Shown: positions 54,753 to 64,000, counted from the stretch's first letter. The stretch is DNA of 64,000 nt from Psychroflexus planctonicus (GCF_014640195.1 NZ_BMGM01000013.1:34445-98444), one strand, 5' to 3'. Notes: generated by a model from the sequence alone, not told the origin. Numbers and translations: made by a program.

Positions 54753-56096
54753 TCATTTAAGGTTTTTATGGTTCAATACATAATGAATATCTCTTTTACC
54801 ACTACCTTTAACTTTAATCAGCCCTTTATCTACTAAATTTGATAAATCTCTAGTTGAGGTAGATTTTGATATCGCATTCAACTCTTGATAATCGCTGTTT
54901 GTAATTTTCCCCTTTTCTTTTGTGTAAAGCATTGCTTTAACCTGCCTTTTATTTAAACCCAAACTCATCAAATTTTCTTCATTGTAAATATCCTTTCTAA
55001 ACTCAACCAAAAAGTCAGAAGCTTCAAAGAAATAGGTGGGTGCGGGAATTCCAGCTTCCAAACAGTAATTCATCATTTTCTCAATGCCTCTTCCCCAAGA
55101 TTCAATATAACCGCTCCTGAATAGGGTGTTAGCAATATCTGGGTTATAAGGCTTTGAAGCGTGTTTCTTTAATAAATTATTTACCGTCCAATTTTCGGGT
55201 AATTGCCCATCGTTCCAAATCAGTATTCGGTCTTTGTACACCTTGATTTGTATAGGCGCGCCCCCCGAATAATCTTTATGAGCTATTGCATTAAGTAAAG
55301 CTTCTCTTATGGCTTCTTTAGGATATTCGTAAGTTTCTACTCGTGAAATGCCTTCATAGGTAATTATGGCTTTGATGTATTTGGTAAAAAGCAAATCCAT
55401 GGTTTGTTCTATCTGCTCAAACACATTGCCGTGAGCTTCATCTTGATACATCAAATCTGCTTCGTTTTCAAAAAAACCGATTTTAATAAAAGCGCCTGTC
55501 ACATACTTTTCTGGTTTCGGGTGAAAAAGCAAAACGGCAGCACGTTTCATCATTTTTTCATCTTCCAGATACAGTTGCAAACTTTCTAACAATTCTTGGT
55601 TGGTACCTTCTAAATCTTCAGGTTCTAATCGTTTGCTTTTAGCGGCTTTTTTGCGGAAAAAATCAAAGCTGCTATTTTTAAGGTCTTCTGCGGTAAGATA
55701 AGGCACCGGTACGCCATCCCATTTTTTACCTTGGCGCTGCAACAAAAATTTTGCTAAAGCAGCTCCCTTCAATTCTTGTAGTGTGCTCCCGGAGCGGTAA
55801 TAGTATTTGCCTCTCAAACTTATTGGGAAAGGATAGGGTTCTACCACAATTTCTAAATAATCCTTTCCATCTTCCGTATGTAGATTCACATCTACCATCA
55901 AGCCTAAAAGGTCTCTTACCTGATTAGGAATATCTTCCAAAAGTTTCTTGGCTTTTGCCACGTGCTTTATATAGCCATCATCATCTTTGCCAATACACAA
56001 GGTACCGCCTTGCGCATTAGCAAAACCACATATCCACTTCAAATATGAATTATGCCAGGTTTCTTTCCACTCTATGTTTTGGGCTTCTTTGGTCAT
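54753..56096 (-). CDS. AlbA/Schlafen-type ATP-binding HTH protein (COG2865-like)
   Basis: 447 residues. The N-terminal Schlafen AlbA_2 domain is residues 9-110 (EWKETWHNSYLKWICGFANA, GGTLCIGKDDDG, YYRSGSTLQEL). A GHKL-type ATPase region lies at 264-345 (REALLNAIAHKDY, ILIWNDGQLP, WGRGIEK). A C-terminal winged helix covers about 380-440 (GKITNSDYQELNAISKSTST). Proteins of this layout are usually taken as transcriptional regulators and often sit beside restriction-modification genes. It is the third gene of the helicase-methylase operon, 28 bases after the methylase stop. Confidence 0.8.
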   Translation of the reverse strand: MTKEAQNIEWKETWHNSYLKWICGFANAQGGTLCIGKDDDGYIKHVAKAKKLLEDIPNQVRDLLGLMVDVNLHTEDGKDYLEIVVEPYPFPISLRGKYYYRSGSTLQELKGAALAKFLLQRQGKKWDGVPVPYLTAEDLKNSSFDFFRKKAAKSKRLEPEDLEGTNQELLESLQLYLEDEKMMKRAAVLLFHPKPEKYVTGAFIKIGFFENEADLMYQDEAHGNVFEQIEQTMDLLFTKYIKAIITYEGISRVETYEYPKEAIREALLNAIAHKDYSGGAPIQIKVYKDRILIWNDGQLPENWTVNNLLKKHASKPYNPDIANTLFRSGYIESWGRGIEKMMNYCLEAGIPAPTYFFEASDFLVEFRKDIYNEENLMSLGLNKRQVKAMLYTKEKGKITNSDYQELNAISKSTSTRDLSNLVDKGLIKVKGSGKRDIHYVLNHKNLK

Positions 56097-56124
56097 TTAG
56101 TTTAAGTTGCTTTTGCTTATAAGC

Positions 56125-59100
56125 TTAAATCTCTAGGGCATTATACGCTTCTTTGCTTAAACGCTCCGCCAACTCAGGCTCTACAATTAAGGCTTCTTCA
56201 TAGGTTAGGTCGTAAAGTTTGTAAAAAATATCATCAATTTTATTCAAATATTCTTCACTTACACTGTCAATACATGTATTTAAAACTAAATTCACTTCAT
56301 TAATTACCTTATCATGATTAATACAGTCCGGTACAAATAAATTTTGAAACATAACTTTATTAAAATTTATTCCCGTATTGTAACTAGAGCCACTATACTT
56401 TTCTTTTATGTAAAAAAGTGCGACTTTACTGTTTAATAAGCCTAATGCAAATTCAATTTTAGATTCAGATTCATTTTTGCATGAAGTTACAATTGTACTT
56501 TTTCCTGGTATGATATTACCTTCTTTATCATAACTTGTATCTAAAAGTGTCAACCCTTTTGTAATTAACTTAGTTTTTCCTGTTTTGTCTAAATATGAAT
56601 TTTTAAAAATTTTATTGAAATCATCTTTTAATACAACGGGGTATAAATATTTATCTTTAAGATATTTCATTTCTTTAACTCCCCATTTATATAGATATTT
56701 ATCACATGTACCTGTATTAATTACCTTATAATGTTTTGTTGAATCAAAATCAGATTCTAAATCTAAATCAAATAAAATCTCTTTCAATAAATAAGCATCC
56801 GATGTTGCACAAGCACTTTCGATTTCAAAAAAATCAGACATCTTAAAGTTTGGTCTCTCAAGCTTGTAAATGATATTTAGTTGATTTGAAAACAACCAGT
56901 CCAATGCATAAGGTTTACTTATTTTATCTTTTGAAAAAGTGTTTTTGATAACAAATTTTTTATTTTCATATCCTTTAAGTACCAAATATTGTGTTGATAA
57001 TTTTGAAACATGTGTTATTATGCTGTCAACTTTTGCTGTTTTAAAAACTTTTCTACCTGACTCTAAAACACTTAAAAAATTATTCAACAAATTTTGTCTT
57101 AAAGAGCTACCGAAAGTTCTTGAGAGCCATTTATCAGGAGTTATATATATTAAATTACCATTTCTGTTAAGCATATTAAAAGCAATATCAAAAAAAGCAA
57201 TGTAGATATCCCAATTACCCTTGCAAGATTCAAGTTTTTCAGTTAAAAAAGATCTATCAGATTCCATTCCTGAATTAATCATTGATTCAGAATCAATATA
57301 CGGCGGATTTCCTATCACAATATCAAAACCTGGTTCAGCGTTAATTTCAGGATTCATAACTTCTGGAAAGTCTAGTTTCCAATCAAAAAAGTCTAAGTCG
57401 TTTTCTGTTTTTTTAAGCCGAGTGAGTTTGTTAATTTGGTTTTTCCAAGCTTTGGTTTGTAACCATTTTTCGGTGCGTTGTTTTTGTTTTTTATCTCTTG
57501 GGTTGGGTGGGGTTTCTAAGCCGTCGGTTTTTATCATCAATTCCAATTGGTTGCTAATCAGGTCTATTTTTAAGTTTCGTATTTCTAGGCTGAGTTGCTC
57601 TTCTTGGCTATTGGGTTTAAAAACTTCTTTTTGTTTAGCGGTAATTTGGTTGAGAATTTCTTTGCGTCTTTCTAGGTGTTCGTTACCAAATATATTGGTT
57701 TGTGACGTGTTTTCGGTTAGCTCCCAATCAATGTCTATAATGGTATCGTCTAGTTTGCTTACCAGTGAGTTGCCCACTACAATTTTATAATCTAAGTGGG
57801 GCAAGGGTTTGGGTTCGTCTTCTTCAATAATCAAGGAAAGCCAAAAACGCAATCGTGCTATATCTACAGCACCCGGCTCTATATCTACTCCATAAATGGA
57901 GTTTTGAATGATGTTTAGCTTTACGGTATTGGCTTCAAAGGTTTTGCCTTTCATCTTCCAAATGTCGCCAACGGTGTCGGGGCTTTCGTGGTGAAGCTCC
58001 TTGATCAACATAAAAATTTCGTTGAGTAAACCCATAGGGAAAGCTCCGGAGCCAATGGCAGGGTCGCAAATTTTTACATCTCGTAAAGCGGTGGCCATGG
58101 CCACATCGTAACGCGACATTTTAGCCGTCTCTTTTTTTTCTACAAAAGCGCTAAGTTGGTTGTGGAGTTCTTCTGCTTGTTGGGTATCTTCCGGCCATTG
58201 TTTGGCTTTCTCTAAATAGGTTTTTAGGTACTCTTTTAAGGATTCTTGGCACATGTAGCGTACAATTTCCTTTGGGGTATAAAACGCGCCTTTGTCTTTG
58301 TTATCTTCTAGTAGGTTTTCAAAAATATGGCCCAGCATTTCAGGGTCAATTCCTACTTCTTTGTCGTTAACATCGTTTTCATCGATGGTAAAATTATAAC
58401 GTTCAAAAAAATCGAATAAACTATTGAGCTCTTGTTCATCAAAATCAACTCGGTTGTCTTTTGGGTTTTCATTTTCAAATAAGCCACCGCTTAAGTAAGG
58501 TATTTTGTAGCCACGTTGCTGGAATTCGTCATTTTTTCTGTTGCCAACATTTAAAGCTTCATAAAAGAGTGGATTTAAAAACTGGCTTACAAACAAGCTT
58601 TTGGTTTCACAATTTTTGTATTGATTTTCTAGGAAATTAAAGTCGCCATTTTTCCAGCCTTTTTCTTCCACAGGAACGCCTAACCAGCCTTTTTTCTGAA
58701 TAAACTTAAGGAACACCAATCGCCCCATGAATTTTTTTACGTAATTTCTAGCGGCGCTTTCTTCTTTTTCAAATACGGCTTGATAGTAGGTAGGTTTACT
58801 TTTGATATAAGCCACGAGTTTGTCAAATTCCTTGACATAGTCGTTAAAAAAGCTTTTGCTGAGTTTTTCTACGTTAAAGGCATCTTCAACTGCTTTTAAG
58901 TTTTTCTCTTCAATTTTACTGAGTTGGTCAAAGCGTTCTGCAGCCGTTCTACAGCTTTCATTTTTACCCAAAATATAGGTAAAGCGTTTGGTGTCGGTGT
59001 CTTTATCAATAAAGCCTTCGTCTTCATCAAATTCTGTGTCGCGTGCAGTGAAGGTAAACCTATAGTCTTCTTTACCTTGTTCAAAAACCGATAAAATACC

Positions 59101-59391
59101 ATGGAAGCTATCCTGATCGATGTACTTTTTCACCACTTCGTTTAGACCTACTCGGTTGCGAATTAAGTTAACGTTATCGTTCAATGTTAGCTCAAATAGC
59201 GCCAGGTTTTTATTATCAGATAATTGAACGGTACCGTATTGTTTTAGTTCTTTTATACGGTCGTCATCATTAGGTACAATTTGGGGAACGCTTAAAAATT
59301 GAACATGATCAAAGACATGCGAAAGTAATTCTTTCCAGTTATCTGTTTTATACGGCTGTTGAAGTAGCTTTTTCAGTTCTTTAATTTCCAT
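56125..59391 (-). CDS. Eco57I-like N6-adenine DNA methylase (type IIG/BREX-like)
   Basis: 1088 residues. Residues 1-330 form a long N-terminal region without a clear PD-(D/E)xK motif. FYTPKEIVRYM begins the methylase, with SAM motif DPAIGSGAF (443-451), IYGVDIEPGAVDIARLR, and the catalytic NPPY at 695-698 (IVIGNPPYIDS). A large C-terminal region (about 780-1080) with MTase-associated target-recognition-like features (TKGLTLLDTSY, SGSSYNTGINF) completes it. The layout resembles Eco57I and PglX-like enzymes. The start is 6 bases after the helicase stop, so expression is coupled. Likely role: host modification, or modification-based discrimination. Confidence 0.88.
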   Translation of the reverse strand: MEIKELKKLLQQPYKTDNWKELLSHVFDHVQFLSVPQIVPNDDDRIKELKQYGTVQLSDNKNLALFELTLNDNVNLIRNRVGLNEVVKKYIDQDSFHGILSVFEQGKEDYRFTFTARDTEFDEDEGFIDKDTDTKRFTYILGKNESCRTAAERFDQLSKIEEKNLKAVEDAFNVEKLSKSFFNDYVKEFDKLVAYIKSKPTYYQAVFEKEESAARNYVKKFMGRLVFLKFIQKKGWLGVPVEEKGWKNGDFNFLENQYKNCETKSLFVSQFLNPLFYEALNVGNRKNDEFQQRGYKIPYLSGGLFENENPKDNRVDFDEQELNSLFDFFERYNFTIDENDVNDKEVGIDPEMLGHIFENLLEDNKDKGAFYTPKEIVRYMCQESLKEYLKTYLEKAKQWPEDTQQAEELHNQLSAFVEKKETAKMSRYDVAMATALRDVKICDPAIGSGAFPMGLLNEIFMLIKELHHESPDTVGDIWKMKGKTFEANTVKLNIIQNSIYGVDIEPGAVDIARLRFWLSLIIEEDEPKPLPHLDYKIVVGNSLVSKLDDTIIDIDWELTENTSQTNIFGNEHLERRKEILNQITAKQKEVFKPNSQEEQLSLEIRNLKIDLISNQLELMIKTDGLETPPNPRDKKQKQRTEKWLQTKAWKNQINKLTRLKKTENDLDFFDWKLDFPEVMNPEINAEPGFDIVIGNPPYIDSESMINSGMESDRSFLTEKLESCKGNWDIYIAFFDIAFNMLNRNGNLIYITPDKWLSRTFGSSLRQNLLNNFLSVLESGRKVFKTAKVDSIITHVSKLSTQYLVLKGYENKKFVIKNTFSKDKISKPYALDWLFSNQLNIIYKLERPNFKMSDFFEIESACATSDAYLLKEILFDLDLESDFDSTKHYKVINTGTCDKYLYKWGVKEMKYLKDKYLYPVVLKDDFNKIFKNSYLDKTGKTKLITKGLTLLDTSYDKEGNIIPGKSTIVTSCKNESESKIEFALGLLNSKVALFYIKEKYSGSSYNTGINFNKVMFQNLFVPDCINHDKVINEVNLVLNTCIDSVSEEYLNKIDDIFYKLYDLTYEEALIVEPELAERLSKEAYNALEI

Positions 59392-59397
59392 AGGATT

Positions 59398-62300
59398 TTA
59401 TTTTTTATAGTCGAAGGATTGGGAGATAATGATTTCCGGCTTATAATGGTCAAATGATTTGACACTTATGGCGGGATTATTTTCTTGCATCAGGCTGGCT
59501 AATGGATAATTATCAATAATTCTTAAAAGTGCATCTACCAACTCCACCGGTTTTAATTTCACTTTGTTGGTGTCGCGTTTAAGTTTGTTGACTTCCCGTT
59601 GAAGTTTTTGGAATTTTCCCATTTTAATGGCCGTTTTGGCAGCTTTTATTTTTTCTTTTTCGGCATCAGTAACAAAAGGGATGACCATAAATTTATCAAG
59701 GTAAGCCAAGGCTCTTTTTTCGTTGGGACCTTGCGTTGTGTCAACTACTTGAGCGGCGGTAATGTCTTTCATGATTTGCTCTTCAAAATCTTTGTGGGCC
59801 AACTGCACGTGTTCATGATGGAATTCTGGCAAATTGATTGCTTTTTCGGGTGGGTCGGTTTTAAATTCGTGAGCAGTTTCTACAAAGGATAATTCTTCAA
59901 TCTTTAGGTCTGGTTTTACCCAATAAAAAGCATCTCTTCTGTGGTTTCGCATAAAACAAATACTGGTATGGCTTAGTATTTTTCTGTTCCTGCCTACACG
60001 TGCTCTTATCGGCATATTTTTGATGCGCCTAAACTCTTCCGGGCTTTCTGCTTTAAACTTTCTAAGTTCCATTAAAAAAGCGAGTTTTTCATCTTTTTGC
60101 TCATCGACATCTTGATCAAACAAACCAAAGGTTTGAGTTTCTTCATCTGGTGAATAGATTTCGCTGTCTTCGCCCAAAGCCGAGTGAAAAGCCTGAAGCT
60201 TCATGATGGCTCTTTTTTCCAATTCAATATCATCATTCACCTTTAGGGTAGGATAAAAATTGTAGATATAAATATGCGATGCTACCGAACCAATCCTATT
60301 TACTCTACCAATGCGTTGCATTAATCGAGTTGAGTTCCACGGCGTATCGTAGTTGACAATCACATTAGAGCGGTGAAGGTTGATGCCTTCAGCCAGTACT
60401 TCGGTTGCAATAATAATGTTGTACTTGCTTTTGTATTCGTTTCTAGGGATGTTGGCATCAAAATTTTCTTTAACAATGCCTTCCACCTTGTCTCTGTTTT
60501 TACTAGTTACTTCTAGTACATCCTTAATTCCCGCTTCGTCTAATTTTGCTTTGATATAATCTGTAGTGTCTTTGGCTTCAGAGAAAACCACTAATTTCTT
60601 GCTGTGATTGATTTTTTTATCGAATAATTCCTTTTGTAAGCGATACAAAAACTCATCAAATTTAGGGTCTTGTTCTACTTTTTGCCATTGTTGATTTAGC
60701 GATTTTAAAATGGCAAAATCTGCTTTTAAACCTTCTAAGTATTCATCTTCAAAATCATCAGGTTCACAAATGGTGATGCTTGGGTCGGTTAGCTTAAGGT
60801 TGGATATTTTTTCGATGAGTTCATCTTCTCTATCATCCATGAGCAATTCGTTTACATTGATGTTTGGAGCAATGTAAATCCGTTCATTTTCAAACATTTT
60901 CAACATGACTTCGGTAGCATCTGTAAAGCGTTGTAATGACTTTTTAAAAGCATAAAAGCTACTGTCTATTCGTTTTACCAAAAGCGTTCGCATCAACTTT
61001 TTTAAGGCTGAAGAAGCCACATCTGCGTTTTTATATTTGCTTCGTTTCGGTTGTTTTAGGTATTTAATAGCTTGGTATCGGTAGTACTGAATGCCTTCTG
61101 TTTTATGACTTAGTAAGTGCATGGTTTGGTCGTACAATTCATCTAACTGCTCGTCGAGCTTATAGAATATTTTTCTCGGTTTTTCGATGTCAGGAAAAAC
61201 GATGTCTTGTTGCTTTAAATCTTCGGCGTACATGTCATGTACTTTTAAGTCGGTACGTGTACGCCTAATGGTAAGTGGTTTAATGACTTTTTCTCTAATA
61301 TCTGCGTAGATTTCTTTTACTTTTTCTTGTACGAGTTTAATGTCAGTTTCCTTTTTCAGCTTATCGTACACATCGATGCGTTTTCTGAAGAAGTGCTGTA
61401 GGTTAGAAACTTCTAGGGTACTGTCTTTTGAATCTTGAAAAAGATAAATTTGGTTGGCGATATCCGCAGGTCGATTGTTTAGTGGCGTAGCCGAAATCAG
61501 CATTACTTTTTTACGGGCATAACCGCCATTGGTTAGCCTTCTGTTTGTGGATGTTTTACAGATTTTTTGAAGCTCGTTATAAGCTTCTGCACTGTCGTTT
61601 CTAAATTTATGTGCTTCATCTACAATAATTAAATCGTATTTTTTGGCATTGGTGAGTTTGTGTAAACTACCGTTGGTAATGATTTTGTAATTCTGTAAAC
61701 CGAATTTATCTAAGGTTTCTACCCAGTTCGGTTTTAAAGCTGGTGGTACTATTACAAGTATATTTGAAATATGACTTGGAAAATCGTTAGCATAAAAGAA
61801 CTTTTTAGCAATAAGCGTACCTACTACTGTCTTTCCTAAACCAACCACATCGCTCAAGAAGAAACCGTTGTGGTCTTGTAAAAGTTGAAAACCTTGATTA
61901 ACCGCATCTACTTGATAAGATAAACGCTTGAAGCCATCCGGTAAATCAGTAATAGAATTCGGGTCGAATTCAACGCTTTTACCAAAATACTCAATTAGAA
62001 ACTTCATGTAGATTTCGAAAGGAGTAAATTCATCATTTAGATAAGTTTCTTTTTTGATGCGTTGAATTTCGACTGGTAAAATACTGATTCCTTCCATCCA
62101 AAGCCTTTCAAACTCTTCACTAGCAAACTTTACGTCTTCATAATCTTGTAGTTTAACATTAAACTCGTAGTTGAAGTCAGCTTCATTACCACTACCTAAA
62201 CCAGCATCAGTCAGGTTCGATGAACCTGTAATAACCGAACCCGTTTTGTGCTCGCTCCAATTTTCTGGTTTGAATATATATATTTTGGCGTGCAACTTTT

Positions 62301-62688
62301 TTGAAGGGTGTGCCTTTACTTCAATTTTCTTGGTACAGATGTCTTCGATAAATTGAAGAATACCATTTTCAATGTCAGCTGAATATTGAGATTGCTGAAT
62401 GTCCTTTTTAGTTTCAGCGAGAAACTCTTTTAAGGTTTGGTTAGCGTCCCCTTGAAATAGCAAACCTTTGGATTGATATTTAGCTAAAATTTGATCAACA
62501 TTAATTCCGACTAAGATTCTAATATTTGGTACATCGTTTAAAAGTGGTCTAATTTTGAAGTAACCTGATGCTCTAAAGTAGCCCACCAAAGCATCGAAGT
62601 ACTCAATATCTTTGTTGTTATCAAATACGCCTTTAAACTTATTAAATAGTGTATTTTTATCTTGGTTGGTGAAAAATTTTGTGGACAT
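59398..62688 (-). CDS. Snf2-family helicase with N-terminal phospholipase-D-like domain
   Basis: 1096 residues. An N-terminal PLD-like nuclease domain (about 25-200) has HAK (H133, K135 in KKLHAKIYIF) and GSSNLT (155-160), one HKD-type motif. The Snf2 motor follows: Walker A VGLGKTVVG (about 282-290), DEAH (357-360), SATPLNN (399-405), and C-terminal motifs V/VI (ATEVLAEGINLH, LMQRIGRVNRIG). The C-terminal ~250 residues are helical. It probably moves along DNA and cuts it. It leads a tight minus-strand operon with the methylase and the AlbA protein. Confidence 0.88.
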   Translation of the reverse strand: MSTKFFTNQDKNTLFNKFKGVFDNNKDIEYFDALVGYFRASGYFKIRPLLNDVPNIRILVGINVDQILAKYQSKGLLFQGDANQTLKEFLAETKKDIQQSQYSADIENGILQFIEDICTKKIEVKAHPSKKLHAKIYIFKPENWSEHKTGSVITGSSNLTDAGLGSGNEADFNYEFNVKLQDYEDVKFASEEFERLWMEGISILPVEIQRIKKETYLNDEFTPFEIYMKFLIEYFGKSVEFDPNSITDLPDGFKRLSYQVDAVNQGFQLLQDHNGFFLSDVVGLGKTVVGTLIAKKFFYANDFPSHISNILVIVPPALKPNWVETLDKFGLQNYKIITNGSLHKLTNAKKYDLIIVDEAHKFRNDSAEAYNELQKICKTSTNRRLTNGGYARKKVMLISATPLNNRPADIANQIYLFQDSKDSTLEVSNLQHFFRKRIDVYDKLKKETDIKLVQEKVKEIYADIREKVIKPLTIRRTRTDLKVHDMYAEDLKQQDIVFPDIEKPRKIFYKLDEQLDELYDQTMHLLSHKTEGIQYYRYQAIKYLKQPKRSKYKNADVASSALKKLMRTLLVKRIDSSFYAFKKSLQRFTDATEVMLKMFENERIYIAPNINVNELLMDDREDELIEKISNLKLTDPSITICEPDDFEDEYLEGLKADFAILKSLNQQWQKVEQDPKFDEFLYRLQKELFDKKINHSKKLVVFSEAKDTTDYIKAKLDEAGIKDVLEVTSKNRDKVEGIVKENFDANIPRNEYKSKYNIIIATEVLAEGINLHRSNVIVNYDTPWNSTRLMQRIGRVNRIGSVASHIYIYNFYPTLKVNDDIELEKRAIMKLQAFHSALGEDSEIYSPDEETQTFGLFDQDVDEQKDEKLAFLMELRKFKAESPEEFRRIKNMPIRARVGRNRKILSHTSICFMRNHRRDAFYWVKPDLKIEELSFVETAHEFKTDPPEKAINLPEFHHEHVQLAHKDFEEQIMKDITAAQVVDTTQGPNEKRALAYLDKFMVIPFVTDAEKEKIKAAKTAIKMGKFQKLQREVNKLKRDTNKVKLKPVELVDALLRIIDNYPLASLMQENNPAISVKSFDHYKPEIIISQSFDYKK

Positions 62689-62952
62689 GTATGGTGTTGG
62701 TTGTTTTAAATAAAGATATAATTATGTGATTGGAATTATGCTCATTAAAGGACAAATTGTGTTATGATCTGACTGTTCATAAAATTTAATTTGTTTGTTG
62801 GACTAGTTTTGTTTATAAATGTATGAAATTAATGCAAAATGGGGAAATTTAATTTGGGGTGTTAGTTTTTGGCTATTAGTATTTAGCTGTTGGCTGTTTG
62901 AACTTCCCTAAATAGCATTGACCGTTTTGGTTAATATACTAATTTACTTTTT
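62689..62952. other. Gap between the helicase and the insertion sequence
   Basis: AT-rich, with short degenerate TTGGCTATTAG/TTTAGCTGTTGGCTG repeats at about 62865-62900 and no gene. TGACCGTTTTGGTTAATATA from 62919 could be the right terminal repeat of the IS, judged only from its TG start and its position next to orfB. Confidence 0.35.
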
Positions 62953-63855
62953 TCATAATTCTATCGGACAATTATGAGCCTGAGGCTCTTCTTTTGGGTT
63001 AAAGTCATGGTGGCTCAATGCCACCTTGACTTTATAATTACCATCGGCATAAATAATCACCTTCGGTCTTTTTTGGGTATTCAAACTTAAAAAATAATTT
63101 TTAAACTCTTTTGGTGTTTTTCCTTTTAGACTATCATGCTGTCTTTTGGTATTGTAGTGTTCTACTGCTTTCTTTGTTTTAGCTTCTAAAGTTTTAAGGT
63201 TATTGATATGCCATAGCTTTAAATACTCGTTTTTTATAGTGCCATTCACTCGCTCTGCAAAGGCATTATCTTGAGCTATTAATCCCATACTTAGTTTTAT
63301 ACCAGCATTTTTAAGCATTTTTTTGTAAGCATCACTTCCATATTGAGAACCACGGTCTGAGTGATGAATCATGTTCCTTCTATCAGAAGGGTTTATCTGT
63401 TTTAAAGCCATCTTCAAAGCTTTTATGTTACTCTCTTTACGCATGTTATTGCTTACATTATAGCCTATTATCTCTCTAGTGTAGACATCTATTATGAAAA
63501 CTAAATAATAAAATTCATCTTCAATATCAAAATAAGTAATGTCACTTTGAAGTACTTGACTGGGTCTTGTAACCATCATTCCTTCAATTAAATTTGGATA
63601 CTTTAAATGTGTTGGTGTAGTTGTTCTCCTGTAGTTTTTAATAGTTCGTATACGATAACCTAAGTCCATAAAAATCTCGCAAAACTTGTCTCTACCCATA
63701 TATTTAGGTTTGAGTGTTTTGTACATTTTCTCTACCCCACAACCTGGGTGATCTTTTCGCATTATATCTGCTTGACTAATTGATTCCATAAGTTCGGTGT
63801 CAAAATTTAGTTGTCTTTGTCTTGCTTGAAAAACAGCTTGCTTACTAATATTCAA
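62953..63855 (-). CDS. IS3-family transposase OrfB (DDE integrase)
   Basis: 300 residues from a TTG. HTH_21 region (DHPGCGVEKMYKTLKPKYMG) and an rve catalytic core: D in QSDITYFD, D in HHSDRGSQY, E in AFAERVNGTIKNEY, the DDE triad. The frame stays open upstream of the TTG (LKHPTLWWFQDHKEELNYSL) as far as an A8 tract, in the -1 frame relative to orfA, so the working product is probably an OrfAB fusion. The sequence appears intact. Confidence 0.92.
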   Translation of the reverse strand: MNISKQAVFQARQRQLNFDTELMESISQADIMRKDHPGCGVEKMYKTLKPKYMGRDKFCEIFMDLGYRIRTIKNYRRTTTPTHLKYPNLIEGMMVTRPSQVLQSDITYFDIEDEFYYLVFIIDVYTREIIGYNVSNNMRKESNIKALKMALKQINPSDRRNMIHHSDRGSQYGSDAYKKMLKNAGIKLSMGLIAQDNAFAERVNGTIKNEYLKLWHINNLKTLEAKTKKAVEHYNTKRQHDSLKGKTPKEFKNYFLSLNTQKRPKVIIYADGNYKVKVALSHHDFNPKEEPQAHNCPIEL

Positions 63856-63884
63856 ACAACGATAAAGCGCATTGAGACTATAAT

Positions 63885-64000
63885 TTAGTTCTTCTTTGTG
63901 GTCTTGGAACCACCAGAGTGTGGGGTGTTTGAGTTTTTTTTGATGTCGATATCATATTCCTGTTTAGCTAACTCTATCATCTTTTCTAGATAGTCAATAT
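63885..64000 (-). CDS. IS3-family OrfA, C-terminal end (cut by window edge)
   Basis: The minus-strand frame from the window edge reads YLEKMIELAKQEYDIDIKKN...TKKN and stops at 63885-63887. An A8 tract (63934-63941 as T8 on the plus strand) in the overlap is a typical -1 slippage site for IS3 orfA/orfB fusion. Confidence 0.7.
   Translation of the reverse strand, partial: IDYLEKMIELAKQEYDIDIKKNSNTPHSGGSKTTKKN

Larger units (their letters stand above)
44430..64000. mobile_element. Genomic (defence) island at tRNA-Ser, right end outside the window
   Basis: From the tRNA-Ser on, core metabolic genes stop and only integrase, small regulators, restriction-type genes, a stand-alone HD protein and an IS appear. 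The tyrosine recombinase 262 bases from the tRNA 3' end is the classic layout of an island integrated into a tRNA. By eye I find no second copy of the tRNA 3' end (GTTCGAATCCCTCTTTCTCC) up to 64000, so the far boundary should lie beyond. No conjugation or phage genes are in view. Confidence 0.65.
62919..64000 (-). mobile_element. IS3-family insertion sequence, left part outside the window
   Basis: Contains the complete orfB and the end of orfA. The 62919 boundary is tentative (TG-starting sequence 34 bases past the orfB stop). The other end and the target-site duplication are not visible. Confidence 0.6.

Noticed and set aside
56125..57200. HsdS-like specificity subunit inside the methylase C-terminus
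   Set aside because: The region looks like a target-recognition part of an Eco57I-type enzyme, but no repeated HsdS architecture is visible.
54753..62688. Calling the operon DISARM or BREX
   Set aside because: Methylase and helicase are shared with those systems, but DrmA/DrmB, PglZ and BrxC-type genes are not present, and the PLD domain is fused to the Snf2 helicase.
44430..64000. A second copy of the tRNA-Ser 3' end (attR)
   Set aside because: None was seen by eye in the plus-strand orientation; the island most likely ends beyond the window, so no attR is claimed.

Overview
The window is AT-rich bacterial chromosome from a member of the Bacteroidota, most likely a marine Flavobacteriaceae. 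The support is: TAnnTTTG -7 promoter elements; four secreted proteins with type IX secretion (T9SS) C-terminal sorting domains; flavobacterial versions of NusB, L19, the monomeric isocitrate dehydrogenase and DUF3276; and a very acidic giant surface protein. The genus cannot be fixed from the sequence alone.

Positions 1-44400 are core chromosome with some accessory patches. 1-3700 holds an outer-membrane protein, a DUF6122 membrane protein and rimO. 3700-9000 is a repeat-rich accessory patch: two copies of a ~380 bp non-coding cassette (hairpin, perfect palindrome, CA microsatellite) bracket a lipoprotein gene and a tandem duplicated pair of small secreted proteins, and two more secreted proteins carrying an LDEVVV motif follow. 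9100-11400 holds two T9SS cargo proteins with almost identical tails; one opens with an octanucleotide repeat. 11460-16700 is a minus-strand housekeeping block (purA, fur, a RelA/SpoT enzyme, an M48 protease). 16846-27027 holds a CcoI-type copper ATPase, an ECF sigma factor with a glycosyltransferase, a small MscS channel, a VOC protein, icd and rplS. 27549-34931 is a 2460-residue repetitive adhesin-like protein. 35100-44252 holds an alcohol dehydrogenase, nusB-DUF1573-yajC, an ABC exporter, DUF3276 and two peptidases (M14, M28).

At 44430 a tRNA-Ser(UGA) marks the start of a genomic island that runs off the right edge. Its integrase lies just downstream, preceded by an inverted/direct repeat cluster, and is followed by small regulatory-looking genes. 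The rest is a defence island on the minus strand. Reading along that strand: a Snf2/PLD helicase, an Eco57I-like adenine methylase and an AlbA/Schlafen-type ATP-binding protein form one compact operon. An unknown CxCxCxC protein, McrB, McrC and a fourth, frameshifted gene form a second. A stand-alone alarmone-hydrolase-like HD protein lies beyond that. An IS3-family element with a frameshift-type orfA/orfB junction sits at the right edge.

The most interesting parts are: (1) the McrBC-type operon, whose McrB has a ScoMcrA-like head, an EVE domain and a second PUA-like insertion inside the AAA core; (2) the helicase-methylase-AlbA operon; (3) the duplicated non-coding cassette; (4) the octanucleotide contingency tract. 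All functions are assigned by reading motifs by eye; no database search was run.
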